A stretch of DNA of 64,000 nucleotides from Euglena gracilis (GCA_039621445.1 CP154956.1:5082170-5146169); one strand, 5' to 3'. Counted from the stretch's first letter, positions 1 to 10,437 are shown. A program made the numbers and translations. Notes: a model not told the origin generated them from the letters alone.

Positions 1-1396
1 TCATCACAGCTTCCAACACAGCCCCCCAGCCTTGATCTAGCTCCATCCATCAAAATAAATGTTGAGGAGGCAAAAATGTTTCAGAAATTTTGTTTTTCAT
101 CGACCCAGCCCAGCCCCCTCCGGCCCCGGACCCCTCTCCCCCCGAGGGGTTCAGCCAGCAGCTCGTTACCAGCAACCTTTTTGCCAGCCAGAGGCTGAAC
201 CCCCCTCAAGACTCAAGAAAACCCTTGTCATGCACAAATCCATCACATTTGGAAGCTTGCAAAGTCGCCCATTGGGGCTGCAAGAGGCGGTGATGCCTTT
301 GTGTTTTGGGATTTTGAAAAAGAGTGCAAAAAGCGAAAGAAGAGACAGTCATGACGTTGAGATTTTTTGTAAGTTGGTTATTCAGGGTTGTTTGCAGGAG
401 CAGGGTTTGGGCAACATGGCCATGTTGCCCTAACTCTACCCAAACCCCATAATAACGGACTTGGAAAAATTTCTAAGGTGGGGGTCGAGTAGCGAACAAG
501 TTCAAATGAGGTTGGAACAAAAAGGTCTACTGCCGCCTGAAGGGCCCAAAAGGGAATGCAATTTTCCAAAAACCTTCCCAAAATTAGCCAATTTTGTCAA
601 CAGAAATGGGGTCCCTTTTAAAAAAATTGACCTCTGGAAGCCAAGTCAAGATGCGTGTTTCCTGTTCCTGTCAAGACGGTGGTGACGTCCAAGAGCAAAA
701 AAAAACAGTGAATGTGGTGCTCAAATCACTGACTTTTCAAATGTTGTTTCTTTCCAAAATCTCGGGGGGGGCGCCCTCCCCTACCCCCACTTCCACACCT
801 ATGTAGTCATCAGACCCCTCACAGTGCCAGTGGATTTATGAAGATCTGCAATCATGCAAGAACAACAACAAGTTCTAAACCACTTGTGCGACCTTTGATC
901 GTACTTGACTGCAGAATCCACAAGCAAACTTGCTCTTTGGATGACTTGGACCCTCTGTGTCCAAATCAATCATTCCTTGCATTTTTGACCATTTTATTTT
1001 GGGCGATGGATGATGCACCAAAAAGTTGAAGCACGACTAATCAAATGGTTCGAAGTTTAAAAATCCACAGAAAAATTGGAACTGAACCTCCCTCCCCAAC
1101 CAAATTTTCCATATTTTTCTCCTGATTTTTGTCCAGGCTCATCCTTTGTTGTGGAGTTGGGTTGTGTAGTGTTTGTTAAAGCTGTGGGGCTTGTTTGGAA
1201 GAAGAATCCCATGCAGAAGTCCTGACAATATCTGTTTTCAGCCAAAGGGGAAAAAAAAGGACTTTTCCACCTTGCTGTGTCGCTTTTTTTTTTCGGCTTC
1301 ACGTTCGGGGCAGAAGCTCGAGATGCAAAGTGCCCATCAGGGATTATTTTTTTTAAGGCGGAATTTCTCAAATTTTTTTAAGGCGGTTTTTTATAC
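1..1396. other. stretch without recognised gene
   Basis: Only short overlapping open frames of 60-150 codons occur here, with proline- and glycine-rich or low-complexity translations and no recognisable domain. A C-rich patch lies near 110-210. TTTTTTAAGG-type runs near 1350-1385 recur near 3410-3430 and 6765-6912. I see no tRNA, LTR or coding domain that I can support. Confidence 0.5.
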
Positions 1397-1509
1397 ACAA
1401 ATTGTGGCTGAGCCCAGATTTCAGCCTGAAAACGTGTTCAGCCAGGGGCCCCCGAAGGGGGCCCCTGAACACGTTTTCAGGCTGAAATCTGGGCTCAGCC
1501 ACAATTTGT
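1397..1509. repeat. long near-perfect hairpin
   Basis: The left arm 1397-1453 and right arm 1457-1509 are reverse complements around a 3-base GAA loop. The only clear departure is 4 extra bases in the left arm. The inner stem is GC-rich and the outer stem ends in CAAATTG/CAATTTG. The arms contain CTGAAAACGTG, the core of the tandem repeats 110 bp downstream, so the hairpin is probably related to the adjacent inverted-repeat unit. It could be a fold-back element or a terminus that has undergone inverted duplication. Confidence 0.9.
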
Positions 1510-1563
1510 TTAAAAACGTTTTCAGAGCCCGCCAAATGCCTGCCCTGAAATTCGTGGTCATGA
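1509..1563 (+). repeat. left terminal inverted repeat
   Basis: This 55-bp segment starts TTTAAAAACG, contains GCCCGCCAAATGCC and ends GTGGTCATGA. It reappears reverse-complemented at 3335-3387 with a 2-bp length difference and one clear substitution. Confidence 0.85.
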
Positions 1564-1617
1564 TTCACGCAAGGGGTCAAAAACGGCAATTTGTGAAATT
1601 TGGACCCAAAAAACGGC

Positions 1618-1762
1618 GCCCTCACTGAAAACGTGCCTGAACCCGGATGCCCTCACTGAAAACGTGTCATTGACCCGAATGCCCTCACTGAAAACGTGCC
1701 TGAACCCGGATGCCTTCACTGAAAACGTGTCATTGACCCGAATGCCCTCACTGAAAACGTGT
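1618..1762 (+). repeat. subterminal tandem repeat, 31/32-bp units
   Basis: Two alternating unit types of 31 and 32 bp make a 63-bp higher-order repeat, about 4.6 units. Each unit begins GCC(C/T)TCACTGAAAACGTG and then continues either CCTGAACCCGGAT or TCATTGACCCGAAT. The array at 3190-3340 uses the same units in the same orientation. Repeats like these inside element ends are often protein-binding sites; that role is inference here. Confidence 0.9.
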
Positions 1763-1811
1763 CACCCCCCCCCTTTTTTCTTTTTTTCTTTTTTTCCGCA
1801 GCCCTGCCAAT

Positions 1812-2996
1812 ATGGCCAAACGCACGGCAAACTTTGTGAATGGTCTTTTGCCACCTCCCCCTAGGACGGAACTGTTCCTGGCTGCTCTCGCGGTATACCA
1901 GCAAGATGCCAAGAAGCCGAAGGTTGACCCCCTTCATGGCACCTTGCTGGCACAGGGCAACACAAAGAAAAAGTCCGGCTCCGTGGGTGCAGAGCTTGCT
2001 GCTGTTGCCAACTGTTTGGAGTTCGCCAAACTGTGTCAACATCGGCAAGCCTCTTATCCTGAGCTGGATGATTTCTTTGTTGCCTGGACGGGATGGGAGC
2101 TGGAACCCAGCCTGTTGTTCGATGAGGCGAGCGTCATCCAACAATGTGTGGCTCAACGTGAGCAGCAGTCGGGAACTTTGTTCGTTTCAGGGAATCGTTC
2201 GGCAACCTCTTTTCAGACATACGTGAATGCCGTCGCTCGGGCATTCCGCAAAACAACGACCGAGGGAGTAGTGCTGCCTTCCTCAGAGCGCCAATTCCCC
2301 CAGTTCAACCAGATGTTTTCGCGTTCCCTGGAGAAAGATAGGCTGAATCCATCGGGTACTAAACTCATGTTTTTTCACTGTTCCTCTGTCATGCACCACA
2401 GACTGATGACCGAGGAGGAGTTCTTTGCACCGCATGTGCCCGAACACACGCCATTTACCAGGTATTTACAAAGAAAACCACTCAAATTTTACGGTCACCA
2501 CTTCCACAGTGAGCACATGATCGCCATCAACGTTGACGAAGACTACGTCGACCTCACCCAACCATCGGCCGCCTGCCCGCCGTCCGTCACCCTGAAAACC
2601 GAGGAGGACGACGACGGCGCAGCTACGGCGCGGAACGTTGCACGGTGGTCAACTTGGGCAAATTTTTGCGCCCCACCAAGTGACGAACACGCGGTCGAAA
2701 ATCAGGACCTGACCAGTGTTCCGTCTGTCTTTCCCACCGCCGAGCAACGTTCCGCTCCTGCGGTCAGCTCTGTCTCCTCTGACCAACCCCCTGTGCCTCG
2801 TGCCGTGTCCCGACTGCCTATAAAACAGGAGAAATGTGGTTTTTGTGGTGTTGCCATTCCGAAAAATCCAAATTGTGTGGAGCTGAACAAAGTTGTCTGT
2901 GACGCCTGCGGTTTGGCATATCATTTTCATTGCCAAGATTTGCGGCGGCCACCAAAGTATGGCTCTTTTCTGTGCAAAGCCTGTCGTGTGCCGTGA
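1812..2996 (+). CDS. unknown protein with C-terminal PHD finger
   Basis: A 394-residue ORF from ATG at 1812. Residues from about 341 to the end form a C4HC3 zinc finger: CGFC, then VVCDAC, then YHFHC (C-x2-C-x4-H-x2-C spacing), then LCKAC. This is the ligand pattern of PHD fingers, which usually bind histone H3 tails. An acidic stretch (EEDDD) near residue 265 and a Ser/Pro/Val-rich linker precede it. The N-terminal 250 residues are globular-looking, rich in aromatic and charged residues, and I do not recognise the family. The gene sits between inverted repeats and satellite arrays, so it may be the protein of a mobile element; a chromatin-targeting finger would suit insertion-site choice. 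No introns are needed. The PHD call is firm; function is unknown. Confidence 0.75.
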   Translation: MAKRTANFVNGLLPPPPRTELFLAALAVYQQDAKKPKVDPLHGTLLAQGNTKKKSGSVGAELAAVANCLEFAKLCQHRQASYPELDDFFVAWTGWELEPSLLFDEASVIQQCVAQREQQSGTLFVSGNRSATSFQTYVNAVARAFRKTTTEGVVLPSSERQFPQFNQMFSRSLEKDRLNPSGTKLMFFHCSSVMHHRLMTEEEFFAPHVPEHTPFTRYLQRKPLKFYGHHFHSEHMIAINVDEDYVDLTQPSAACPPSVTLKTEEDDDGAATARNVARWSTWANFCAPPSDEHAVENQDLTSVPSVFPTAEQRSAPAVSSVSSDQPPVPRAVSRLPIKQEKCGFCGVAIPKNPNCVELNKVVCDACGLAYHFHCQDLRRPPKYGSFLCKACRVP

Positions 2997-3189
2997 GTTT
3001 CGCCCCTTCCCTGCCGTCCGTTCTGCCGTCGTCTGTTCTGCCAAGGCAAACTAGCCTTCTCGTTGTCATCCTTCGTGTTGTAGAGTGCCACCCGAACCGC
3101 CTCACCTGTTGAGGACCACACGGCCTCTCAACCGCACACCGATTTTTCATGATTGCGATTTTCGTTTTTTGCGGGGGGTTGACACAGAT

Positions 3190-3340
3190 GCCCTCACTGA
3201 AAACGTGCCTGAACCCGGATGCCTTCACTGAAAACGTGTCATTGACCCGAATGCCCTCACTGAAAACGTGCCTGAACCCGGATGCCTTCACTGAAAACGT
3301 GTCATTGACACAAATGCCCTCATTGAAAACGTGTTCATGA
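3190..3340 (+). repeat. subterminal tandem repeat, right copy
   Basis: Same alternating 31/32-bp units as 1618-1762, about 4.7 units, same orientation. The last unit is diverged (CTCATTGAAAACGTGTTCAT) and runs directly into the right inverted repeat. Confidence 0.9.
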
Positions 3341-3387
3341 CCACGAATTTCAGGGCAGGCATTTGGCGGGCTGAACACGTTTTTAAA
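3335..3387 (-). repeat. right terminal inverted repeat
   Basis: Reverse complement of 1509-1563, from TCATGACCAC to CGTTTTTAAA. It is followed by AT-rich sequence containing further TTTTTTAAGG motifs. Confidence 0.85.
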
Positions 3388-3814
3388 GGGTTTTTGAGGA
3401 TTTTAAAGAAAATTTAAGGTTTTTTAAGGCAATTTTTTTCTCAGGTAAAATGTCAGACCCCCAAAGATGGCCCGATGGCTTCAAACTCCTCTGTGGCTTC
3501 AGAACGCCCAAGGAAGAAGCCTAGGGCGAAGCATGGGGATCAGGGCGGTCCATGAGGGACGGTTATTGTCAACAGGCAAGCAAATGTCCTGAACAGGGTC
3601 AGAATTTTAAAGTAATTGCAATGAAAAAAAATGGATGGTTTCGAGTTTCGAGGTGACCCACTCTGTATCCCATGCAACAAGGTGTTGAGCAATGTGTATG
3701 GCAGCACACTGCATGGGCACGCATTTGGTATTGCTCACATGAAAAAGTTTGATTAGAGTACTCCCGGGAAGAATGACCAGGGAGGAAGTGACCATGAGGG
3801 CGGAGCACAAGAGG
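3388..3814. other. stretch without recognised gene
   Basis: No open frame with a recognisable product. The last 50 bp (about 3766-3814, GACCAGGGAGGAAG and following) resemble sequence at 33886-33935, the end of the DIRS-like remains, so the terminus of that family probably starts here. Confidence 0.5.
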
Positions 3815-4300
3815 GGGGTGAGATCCTGCTTTGTGGGCCGGCTGTTTTGTTGTTTGTGTTCTTTTTGGCGGGGGTGCTTCTTACTGCTTTTTGGTGCCGG
3901 AGTTGGCGGATATTAACGTCCTTCGACAACATCAAAATGGCAACGTACGCAGAAATCTTGACATCAGAGGATGATTCATTTTTCAACAATTCGTGGAGCG
4001 AGCTCTTTTTCAACGGGGACAAGGTGGCGAAGCTATTGGCGGAGTCGTCCCCGGAATCCCTCGTCGCCGTCATCGCGGCCGGGCAGAACTGGCTGGGAGG
4101 CGGATGGCACACGACGAAGTGCGCAAAGAAGGTCCACGAGTTGACCCAGGTGGCGATGGTCTCCAGCCAAGTCGGAGACTACAGGAATTCGTTCTTGTAC
4201 TCGGTGGCGTTGGCAGGAAGTGTGGAGGTACCACTGATAGACTTGGGGCAGACAGCAGCGGACGTGGCGTTCAAGTTGGCGGATCGTTGGCTGGAGAAGA
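3815..4300 (+). repeat. left arm of 486-bp inverted repeat
   Basis: This arm matches the reverse complement of 5096-5582. By eye there are only about two substitutions, so the fold-back is young. The first part resembles 33886-34020 (GGCCGGC(T/G)GTTT and following), which links it to the DIRS-like family. Confidence 0.9.
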
Positions 4301-5217
4301 GTTCGAAGAAAGACAAAGGGATGACGCCACGAGCGGAGCGGTCCGCGATGGAGGAGGACGGAGAAGACGAGGAGGACAACGACAACGACGACGCGGAAGA
4401 ACGGCTCCCCTGGCAGGAGGAACTGGCGCCCCTGGCGCCAGAGCTGGCAGCGTGCCTTCGGCACGTCGAAAAGGGAGTGAGACTCCCCTGGAAGATGGTC
4501 CTGGGGGAGCTGCCCAGGTATAACGGGATGAAAAGTCGTGCAGAGGATAACAATCACAACTCAGACGGCAAAGGGGCCTGGGATAAACAATTGAAGTCAT
4601 GGCAACAAAAGATGTTACACCTGGAAAGGATGGTGGCATGCCTGTATGGCAGTGTGGAGACAGATTATCAAATATTGGCACAACAATTGTTTTTTGCTGT
4701 AGCAGAGATGGAACAGACACTGCTGACGGAGAGGAAGAGGTGCAGCATTCCAGGGGCAATCCCCAGCACCAACAACGGGCTGTTCTCCAAAGAAGACTTG
4801 GCTGTGGACAAAGCCCAATGGGCTCTGAATCAAGCAGGCTTGGCAACAGCCTTTTCAAGACATTCTATGTCTCATTTTCCCATCCCCACAGGAAATAAAG
4901 GATTTAAGTTCAAGTGGGGCAAAGGCAAAGGCTATGGCAGCCAAGGCAAGGCTGGGAGAGGAAAAGGCTATGGCAGCCTGTGGAAGAACCCAGGATGGCA
5001 GAAGGGGTATGGATACCCTACTGAATCTTCCCACTCCCTACTCATGCCCACAGGAAAGGCAAGGGCAAAGCCTGAAGCATCAAAGCCTGAAGCATTCTTC
5101 TCCAGCCAACGATCCGCCAACTTGAACGCCACGTCCGCTGCTGTCTGCCCCAAGTCTATCACTGGTACCTCCACACTTCCTGCCAACGCCACCGAGTACA
5201 AGAACGAATTCCTGTAG
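3937..5217 (+). CDS. Gag-like protein, acidic centre, GK/GY-rich tail
   Basis: The open frame runs from 3847. The start at ATG 3937 (AAAATGG context) is preferred because the 30 codons before it encode a hydrophobic stretch that is probably untranslated terminal sequence. The protein has an N-terminal helical domain, an acidic run (EEDGEDEEDNDNDD), a helical segment with WQQKM and ERKR, and a basic tail with GKGKGYG, GRGKGYG and QKGYGY. This resembles Gag of DIRS-like or other retroelements with an RNA-binding tail; no enzyme domain is visible. The last 40 or so codons are the antisense of the protein's own N-terminal region, because the ORF runs into the right arm of the fold-back, so the natural C-terminus is lost. 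The Gag assignment is inference. Confidence 0.5.
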   Translation: MATYAEILTSEDDSFFNNSWSELFFNGDKVAKLLAESSPESLVAVIAAGQNWLGGGWHTTKCAKKVHELTQVAMVSSQVGDYRNSFLYSVALAGSVEVPLIDLGQTAADVAFKLADRWLEKSSKKDKGMTPRAERSAMEEDGEDEEDNDNDDAEERLPWQEELAPLAPELAACLRHVEKGVRLPWKMVLGELPRYNGMKSRAEDNNHNSDGKGAWDKQLKSWQQKMLHLERMVACLYGSVETDYQILAQQLFFAVAEMEQTLLTERKRCSIPGAIPSTNNGLFSKEDLAVDKAQWALNQAGLATAFSRHSMSHFPIPTGNKGFKFKWGKGKGYGSQGKAGRGKGYGSLWKNPGWQKGYGYPTESSHSLLMPTGKARAKPEASKPEAFFSSQRSANLNATSAAVCPKSITGTSTLPANATEYKNEFL

Positions 5218-5582
5218 TCTCCGACTTGGCTGGAGACCATCGCCACCTGGGTCAACTCGTGGACCTTCTTTGCGCACTTCGTCGTGTGCCATCCGCCTCC
5301 CAGCCAGTTCTGCCCGGCCGCGATGACGGCGACGAGGGATTCCGGGGACGACTCCGCCAATAGCTTCGCCACCTTGTCCCCGTTGAAAAAGAGCTCGCTC
5401 CACGAATTGTTGAAAACTGAATCATCCTCTGATGTCAAGATTTCTGCGTACGTTGCCATTTTGATGTTGTCGAAGGACGTTAATATCCGCCAACTCCGGC
5501 ACCAAAAAGCAGTAAGAAGCACCCCCGCCAAAAAGAACACAAACAACAAAACAGCCGGCCCACAAAGCAGGATCTCACCCCC
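5096..5582 (-). repeat. right arm of 486-bp inverted repeat
   Basis: Reverse complement of 3815-4300. On the minus strand it re-encodes the N-terminus of the Gag-like protein, giving a minus ORF (4968-5549) that is a truncated duplicate rather than a separate gene. Confidence 0.9.
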
Positions 5583-5627
5583 TGAAGGTGCGAAGCCCGA
5601 ATGGTCTTTTTTTACAGGTCTGGTGCC

Positions 5628-6000
5628 ATGTTTCCCATCGATCGAAAGCTTTTCTCATGGGCTTTTGACAGATGGCCACAGGATTCAGCCATTATGCACA
5701 CAGCGCTTATTTTCAGCGATCGAGCATTCCAAAATTTGACATCTTAATTTGTGAAATCCCACACCTCAGGTGCCATACAGCATATCAATCGAATGCTCTC
5801 CCCAAGACCTTTCGTTTGGTACCCTCAGAACTCAGCTACACTGCAGAGCACTCTGAAAATAGCGATCGCATTTTCCAACCCTGTTTGCAAAGTCGAAATT
5901 CCTATGTTTCACCAGCCATGTTGCCCATCGATCGAAAGCTCTTCTCAAGGGCTTTCAGCAGATGGCCTTAGATTCCAGCCGTGCTTCATGGTATTATATT
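5628..6000 (+). repeat. diverged tandem repeat, about 142-bp units
   Basis: Three diverged units begin near 5628, 5768 and 5908. Shared landmarks are GCCAT..CCCATCGATCGAAAGCT, a later AGCGATCG and a TTCC block. Identity between units is moderate, so the array is old. No coding function is seen. Confidence 0.65.
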
Positions 6001-6953
6001 TCAAAAATTCCCCAAATTTGGCCAAATGGAAATTGTTGCACAAAATACCCCAATATCTGGCCAAATACCCCCCAAAAACTGCTCAGATGTGATTGCCACG
6101 TGTCTACTAACCATTTTGAACGCTTTTTGGCACTTTTTATTTTCGGTCCCCTAGACGCCATCTTCCCGCCCAAACCAGCGTTCTGGAGGCCAGTTCAGCG
6201 CAAAAATTTCTGCGCCGAACCGCCGGTTCAGGCGTGAAGCCAGAGCCCCAATACACGGTTTCAATGGCAAAATTTATGCTCCAAACAAGAAATTTCTTCC
6301 AACTGCTGCACATAAGTGCGGGGATCAAAACTTTCGCGTGCTTGGGCAAGAAAGTGGGAAAAACTCGCGGAATCACCACTCAATTGGAGAACGCGCTGTT
6401 TCGCTTCTTGAAATGCTGTGGCAAGTGTGGGAAACTGCTCCAGCGTAGTAAATTGTCCCAAATCGGGATTTTTTTTGTTGTTCATGCAACTTTTGCTACA
6501 ATTGCACTTTTGAGCAATTTGGGTTGACTCTCTAAGTATGTCTCAAGTAATTCAAATCAAGAAAGATGTGGTTGCAAGTTTTGCTTTTCTGGCCGTGTGT
6601 AACAGCCTTTGGTGAAACGAGGCCAACCGAACTATGCCAGAAACCTTGACAAACAATCCGGTTTTCATATTGTTTGTTCACAATCGCTTCTGCATTGACT
6701 GGCTTTATGCGGGGTTTCATACATGCCATTATTTGTTTGGTGCAAGAAAAATTTTTCTCAAGGAGAATTTTTAAGGTTTTTTAAGGTCGTCACAGGGAAG
6801 AAAAACATCCCCAGGGTATTTTTTTAAGGTTTTTTAAGTTTTTTTTAAGGTTTTTTAAGGCATTTTGGCAAAAAAAAGTTTAAGGTTTTTTAAGGTTTTT
6901 TAAGGTGCCTTAAAAAATAATAATGCCTGGTGCCCATGGTGGCTTTGCATCGA
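6001..6953. repeat. gene-free stretch ending in (TTTTTTAAGG)n
   Basis: No recognisable gene at 6001-6764. From 6765 to 6912 the motif TTTTTTAAGG(T) recurs about eight times with interruptions, up to the border of the O element's LTR. The same motif occurs beside the PHD-finger unit. Confidence 0.7.
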
Positions 6954-8073
6954 TGAGGCCCAAGGAGGACCAACCTTCGGTGCCTCCGAGTCCCCAGGGA
7001 CGCGAGGGACCGACTTGCCTGTCCGGCTTCACATCTCCTTTGATCTGAGCCCAACCAGCCATCTCTAAGGCCTACTCCCAAATCAAGATCCCTTTTTCCA
7101 TGGAACCCAAAACACCGCCATGAGGAGATACCGCTCCTCCCACCGGCGCGACCTCCCCATTTCCTTTGCCCTCTTGCGCATTTCTTTTTTCAATTGGATA
7201 TCCATTTCCGAAAATAAAATAAACTATTGCACAAAAAGTGGAAGGCATCGAGGTAAATACTTCGGGAGTTTTTCCAGGAGCGTGGGTAGGTGCGACGTGA
7301 AACTTATGCTTTTCAACACCAAACACTTGACAATGCCCATGGTAATGCCAAATAGCAAAATAAAAAATAATCCACGATAATGTGATATAAAAGTTCAATT
7401 GATACAATCAGCTATTCCGAATGACGTGACCAAAAAGACCCACCTGAGACTAGAAAGGGGGGGAGTAAACATAACCCTTTCCCACCGCGCTAAATGCGCG
7501 CTTTTCTGGGTCATCTTTCCCACAACCATCCAAGGTATGCGCGCCCGGCTCCCAGCCGGGCGCACACCACCACGTTACCCAAGACATGGTGTATTCAACC
7601 CCCCCAGGTCCCTAACCCTTTGCGCTACACTTCTCCAACCCAAAATTTGGGTTGCGTGGCTTTGCATCCATCCCCACACCCGTTGCCGCTTTTAGCGTAT
7701 AAAAACCGTCCATTGCCTCCAAAAAATGGCACATGGGCCCAAGCGGCGCCTTGGGAGTCTAAGGGAAGCATTGGGTAAAGGACCAAACTGATTCTGGGTG
7801 GGGGGCGTCCGCCTTGCGCTCCCATTAAAAAACCCAAAAATACGCTTCGCCGACCATTGAAAATACGACCACCACCCTTCACATTGGGGGGGGGGGTTTT
7901 GGTCGACTCCGCACAAGTCAATCCTCGGGCTTAGCCTTCTCCCCACCAAAAATCCAGTCCTTTCCTCCACGACTGGTCGGGGGGATCCACCACCTGGGTT
8001 ATTTCCCTTTCTGCCGACCACTCGGCAGAGCCGGCGTCAAGAAGGGCAAAAATATACCTCCGGTCCCAACACC
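6954..8073 (-). repeat. element O 3' LTR
   Basis: Matches 32550-33503 over most of its length, with an extra block of roughly 150 bp at about 7015-7180. On the minus strand it begins TGTTGGGACCGG directly after a polypurine tract (AGGGGGG, plus-strand positions 8074-8085). A palindrome, CTGCCGACCACTCGGCAG, lies near 8020. Confidence 0.8.
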
Positions 8074-8085
8074 CCCCTACCCAAG

Positions 8086-9479
8086 ACATTTGCCCACAGA
8101 TCTCCGATTCTCCGATCCCTTTCCTCAAAAAAGGGTGACAGGAGGGTGTCCAACCAAAAAGGTCTCAAAAACAAAACTCCCGAAGGAAAAATGAGAAAAA
8201 AGGGGGCGGGCGAACTGCTAAAAGTGGTCGGCGACCCACTAACTTCCCCTCACCTCCAAAGACTTCCCCTTCTACCCACTCTAATCTTGAGGCATTCCCA
8301 CCAACCCAAGTATCCAATGGGCGTCATCAAAGGAAATAAAAAGACATCCTGGATTCCGGAGTCGAAAAAGGTTTCACAAGATCGATCAACGGCGCATGCG
8401 AGCGTCCCCGACCCTCGGTCTCCTTCTCCACATCCGAAAAAGATGGGAAGAGGTGGGGTGCATGTGAGTATTCACCCCATCGATCCCTTTCCAAGAGAAT
8501 CCAACCCGGAAAAAAAAAAGAGGGGGGGTGAACCACATGCTGTCATCCTTCACACCCATGCCATGTCCCTCTCCCGATCACCCTTGGATTATTCAAATGG
8601 TTTCCAGAGTCGGCTACTCCCCTTTCGAAAAAGTTGAAAAAATAGGTAAAAAGAGAGGGAGGGGCAGGAGTGAATCATCCCATCCTTCACACCCATGTCA
8701 CCACCCCCTTCCGACCACCTTTGGATCATTCAAGTGGTCGGCATCCAAAAAAATCAGCAAAAAAAATGGCAAAAAGGGAGGGGGGACGGAAGTGAATCAT
8801 CGGCGTCCGTCATTCGCACCCATGCTACACCTCCCCCACGACCACCTTCGGCATTATCACAGGGTCCCAATGACCGTCACCACCCCTTGCATCAAAAATT
8901 CGAAAAAATCGGCGAAAATGGCAGGGGGGGGGGCAGAAGTGAATCATGGGCGTCTGTCCTTCGCTCCCATGTAACCTCTCCCTTCCGACCGACTTTGACA
9001 TTTTCACAGGGTCCCAATGGTCGGCACCTCCCGTTGCCAAGAAAATTCCATAAATTGACGAGAAAAGTATCAGGGGGACGTGTCGTGGGTGTCACCATCG
9101 AAATTACCCACGCTTCGATCCCCTTCGAGACCACTTCCTCACCCATTCAAAAAACGGGTCAATTTCGGCCTTTCAAGAAATTCACACATCTTGGCTCGGT
9201 CCAAAAAATGAAGAAAAAAGAAGGGGGGGGGGCATGGAATTCCCTGGGGCGTTCAGCCAACCCCACACCATGCTCCACACACCCACGTCACAACAGGTAT
9301 GAGCACCGTCATCGAATGGTCACAAGCCTGGGAACGCCGCGTAGCGCTCGAGCACGTTGTCGACGGCGATGTGGCGCCTCGACCTGTGAAGCAATAAAAC
9401 CCCTTGCGTGAGAATTCACACACTTGCCCTTGGTCCAACCAAAGGCTCCACCACTCAAAAACCCTCACACGTCACACCC
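8086..9479 (-). repeat. element O 3' untranslated region with about 140-bp tandem repeats
   Basis: Between the integrase remnant and the LTR no coding domain is seen. From about 8510 to 9060 four diverged units recur at spacings of 127-147 bp, marked on the plus strand by GTGAATCAT, then TTCACACCCATG and a run of G. Long G and C runs are frequent. E1 also carries minisatellites in the equivalent place. Confidence 0.65.
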
Positions 9480-10230
9480 ATGACTTAGGGAGAGTTCAAG
9501 GACCCCTCCCTTTGCCCGACCAGGCCCGAACGTGCGTAGGTGGTGATCACATTTGGAATGCCCATTTCTTCCCAACTCCCATCAATGAAGAGATGAGCCA
9601 CCCGTTCCCCGGTGAGCCCTTTCTCAACACTTGGTCGAGCCACCATCCAACCGGTCAAACGGTCCGCGCACAAAACATAACCATTGTATGTGTGTCCCAA
9701 CCACGTGACATCCGGCATTTTTTGGAGAAGAGATCCATACACACGTGGGACCAAAAATGCTCGGGAACGGGAGTGAATTCAATGGGTCTTTTCATGGACC
9801 AATTTCGGGGGTTCACACGCTTGACACACAAAACATTCTCTTTTCACCTTCTCCACCACCTTTTTCAAATTTGTGGTGGTCGGTAGAAAATATCGGCGTT
9901 CCCTTTCGGTGAGTAACTGATCCACTCCCAAATGCTCCATGGCAATGTGATGCTCTCGTGTGACAACTTCCACCCGATTTTCCGGGACACAAAACCTGTC
10001 CCCCTTGTACATTTTCCAGCCAAAAAACCGAATGCTACCTAGCCACTCGTCCCCCTTGGACTTGGTTTTTTCCCAATCATTTGCCCAAAATTCGGATTTA
10101 TCAGGCAAATTTGACCAATTTTCATCCATCACATGTGGACGAAATTTCGACCTCCCACTCCTCGGATCCAGGGTGGTGGTGGGCTTCCGACCCGTGTCGC
10201 CGAGGAGTTTCCCCTTCACCAACGAAGAGG
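9480..10230 (-). pseudogene. element O integrase remnant
   Basis: Minus-strand frames give a zinc-binding H2C2 module (EHHIAMEHLG, then CFVCQAC) followed by a degenerate catalytic core (YNGYVLCADRLTGWMVA, GLTGERVAHLF, MGIPNVITTYARSG). Alignment by eye with T and P shows that the first two catalytic aspartates are gone: SVAIDLF has become PRVYGSLL, and SSDQG has become TTYARSG. Several frameshifts are present and the third acidic residue is not found. An acidic linker upstream is cut at 10437 by E1. Confidence 0.75.
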
Positions 10231-10437
10231 GGGGGGGGCTCGAAAAGAGATTTTTTTGGGCTCTCCAAGGAGATTTTCCACAATTTCGGGTGGGTTCAAA
10301 ACTCCAACCCTTTCATCCGATGAGGATTCTCCATCACCAAGGAACTCCATGGACAAAGAACTTTCCCATCCCATTTCCACCTCAAAGCATCCCCTTCTCG
10401 AGAGGGAGGGTGAGGATCAGGAGAGTGAGGGGAACAC

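Larger units (their letters stand above)
1509..3387 (+). mobile_element. TIR-flanked unit with one PHD-finger ORF
   Basis: The two ends (1509-1563 and 3335-3387) are inverted copies of each other. Inside both ends lie tandem repeats with a TGAAAACGTG core, in the same orientation at each end. A single intronless 394-codon ORF lies between. Terminal inverted repeats, repeated internal motifs and one gene is the layout of many cut-and-paste DNA transposons, but the protein is not recognisable to me as a transposase and no target-site duplication is visible. An alternative is a host gene flanked by inverted satellite blocks. Confidence 0.55.

Noticed and set aside
3847-3936. N-terminal hydrophobic signal or membrane segment of the Gag-like ORF (MLFVFFLAGVLL)
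   Set aside because: It lies in the terminal repeat region upstream of a better-placed ATG at 3937, and the rest of the protein is Gag-like, not secreted.
4968-5549. Separate minus-strand gene
   Set aside because: It is the inverted copy of the N-terminal part of the plus-strand ORF, cut at the fold-back spacer.
8510-9060. CRISPR array
   Set aside because: Units of about 140 bp are diverged along their whole length, with no constant repeat and unique spacer structure, and the setting is a eukaryotic retroelement.
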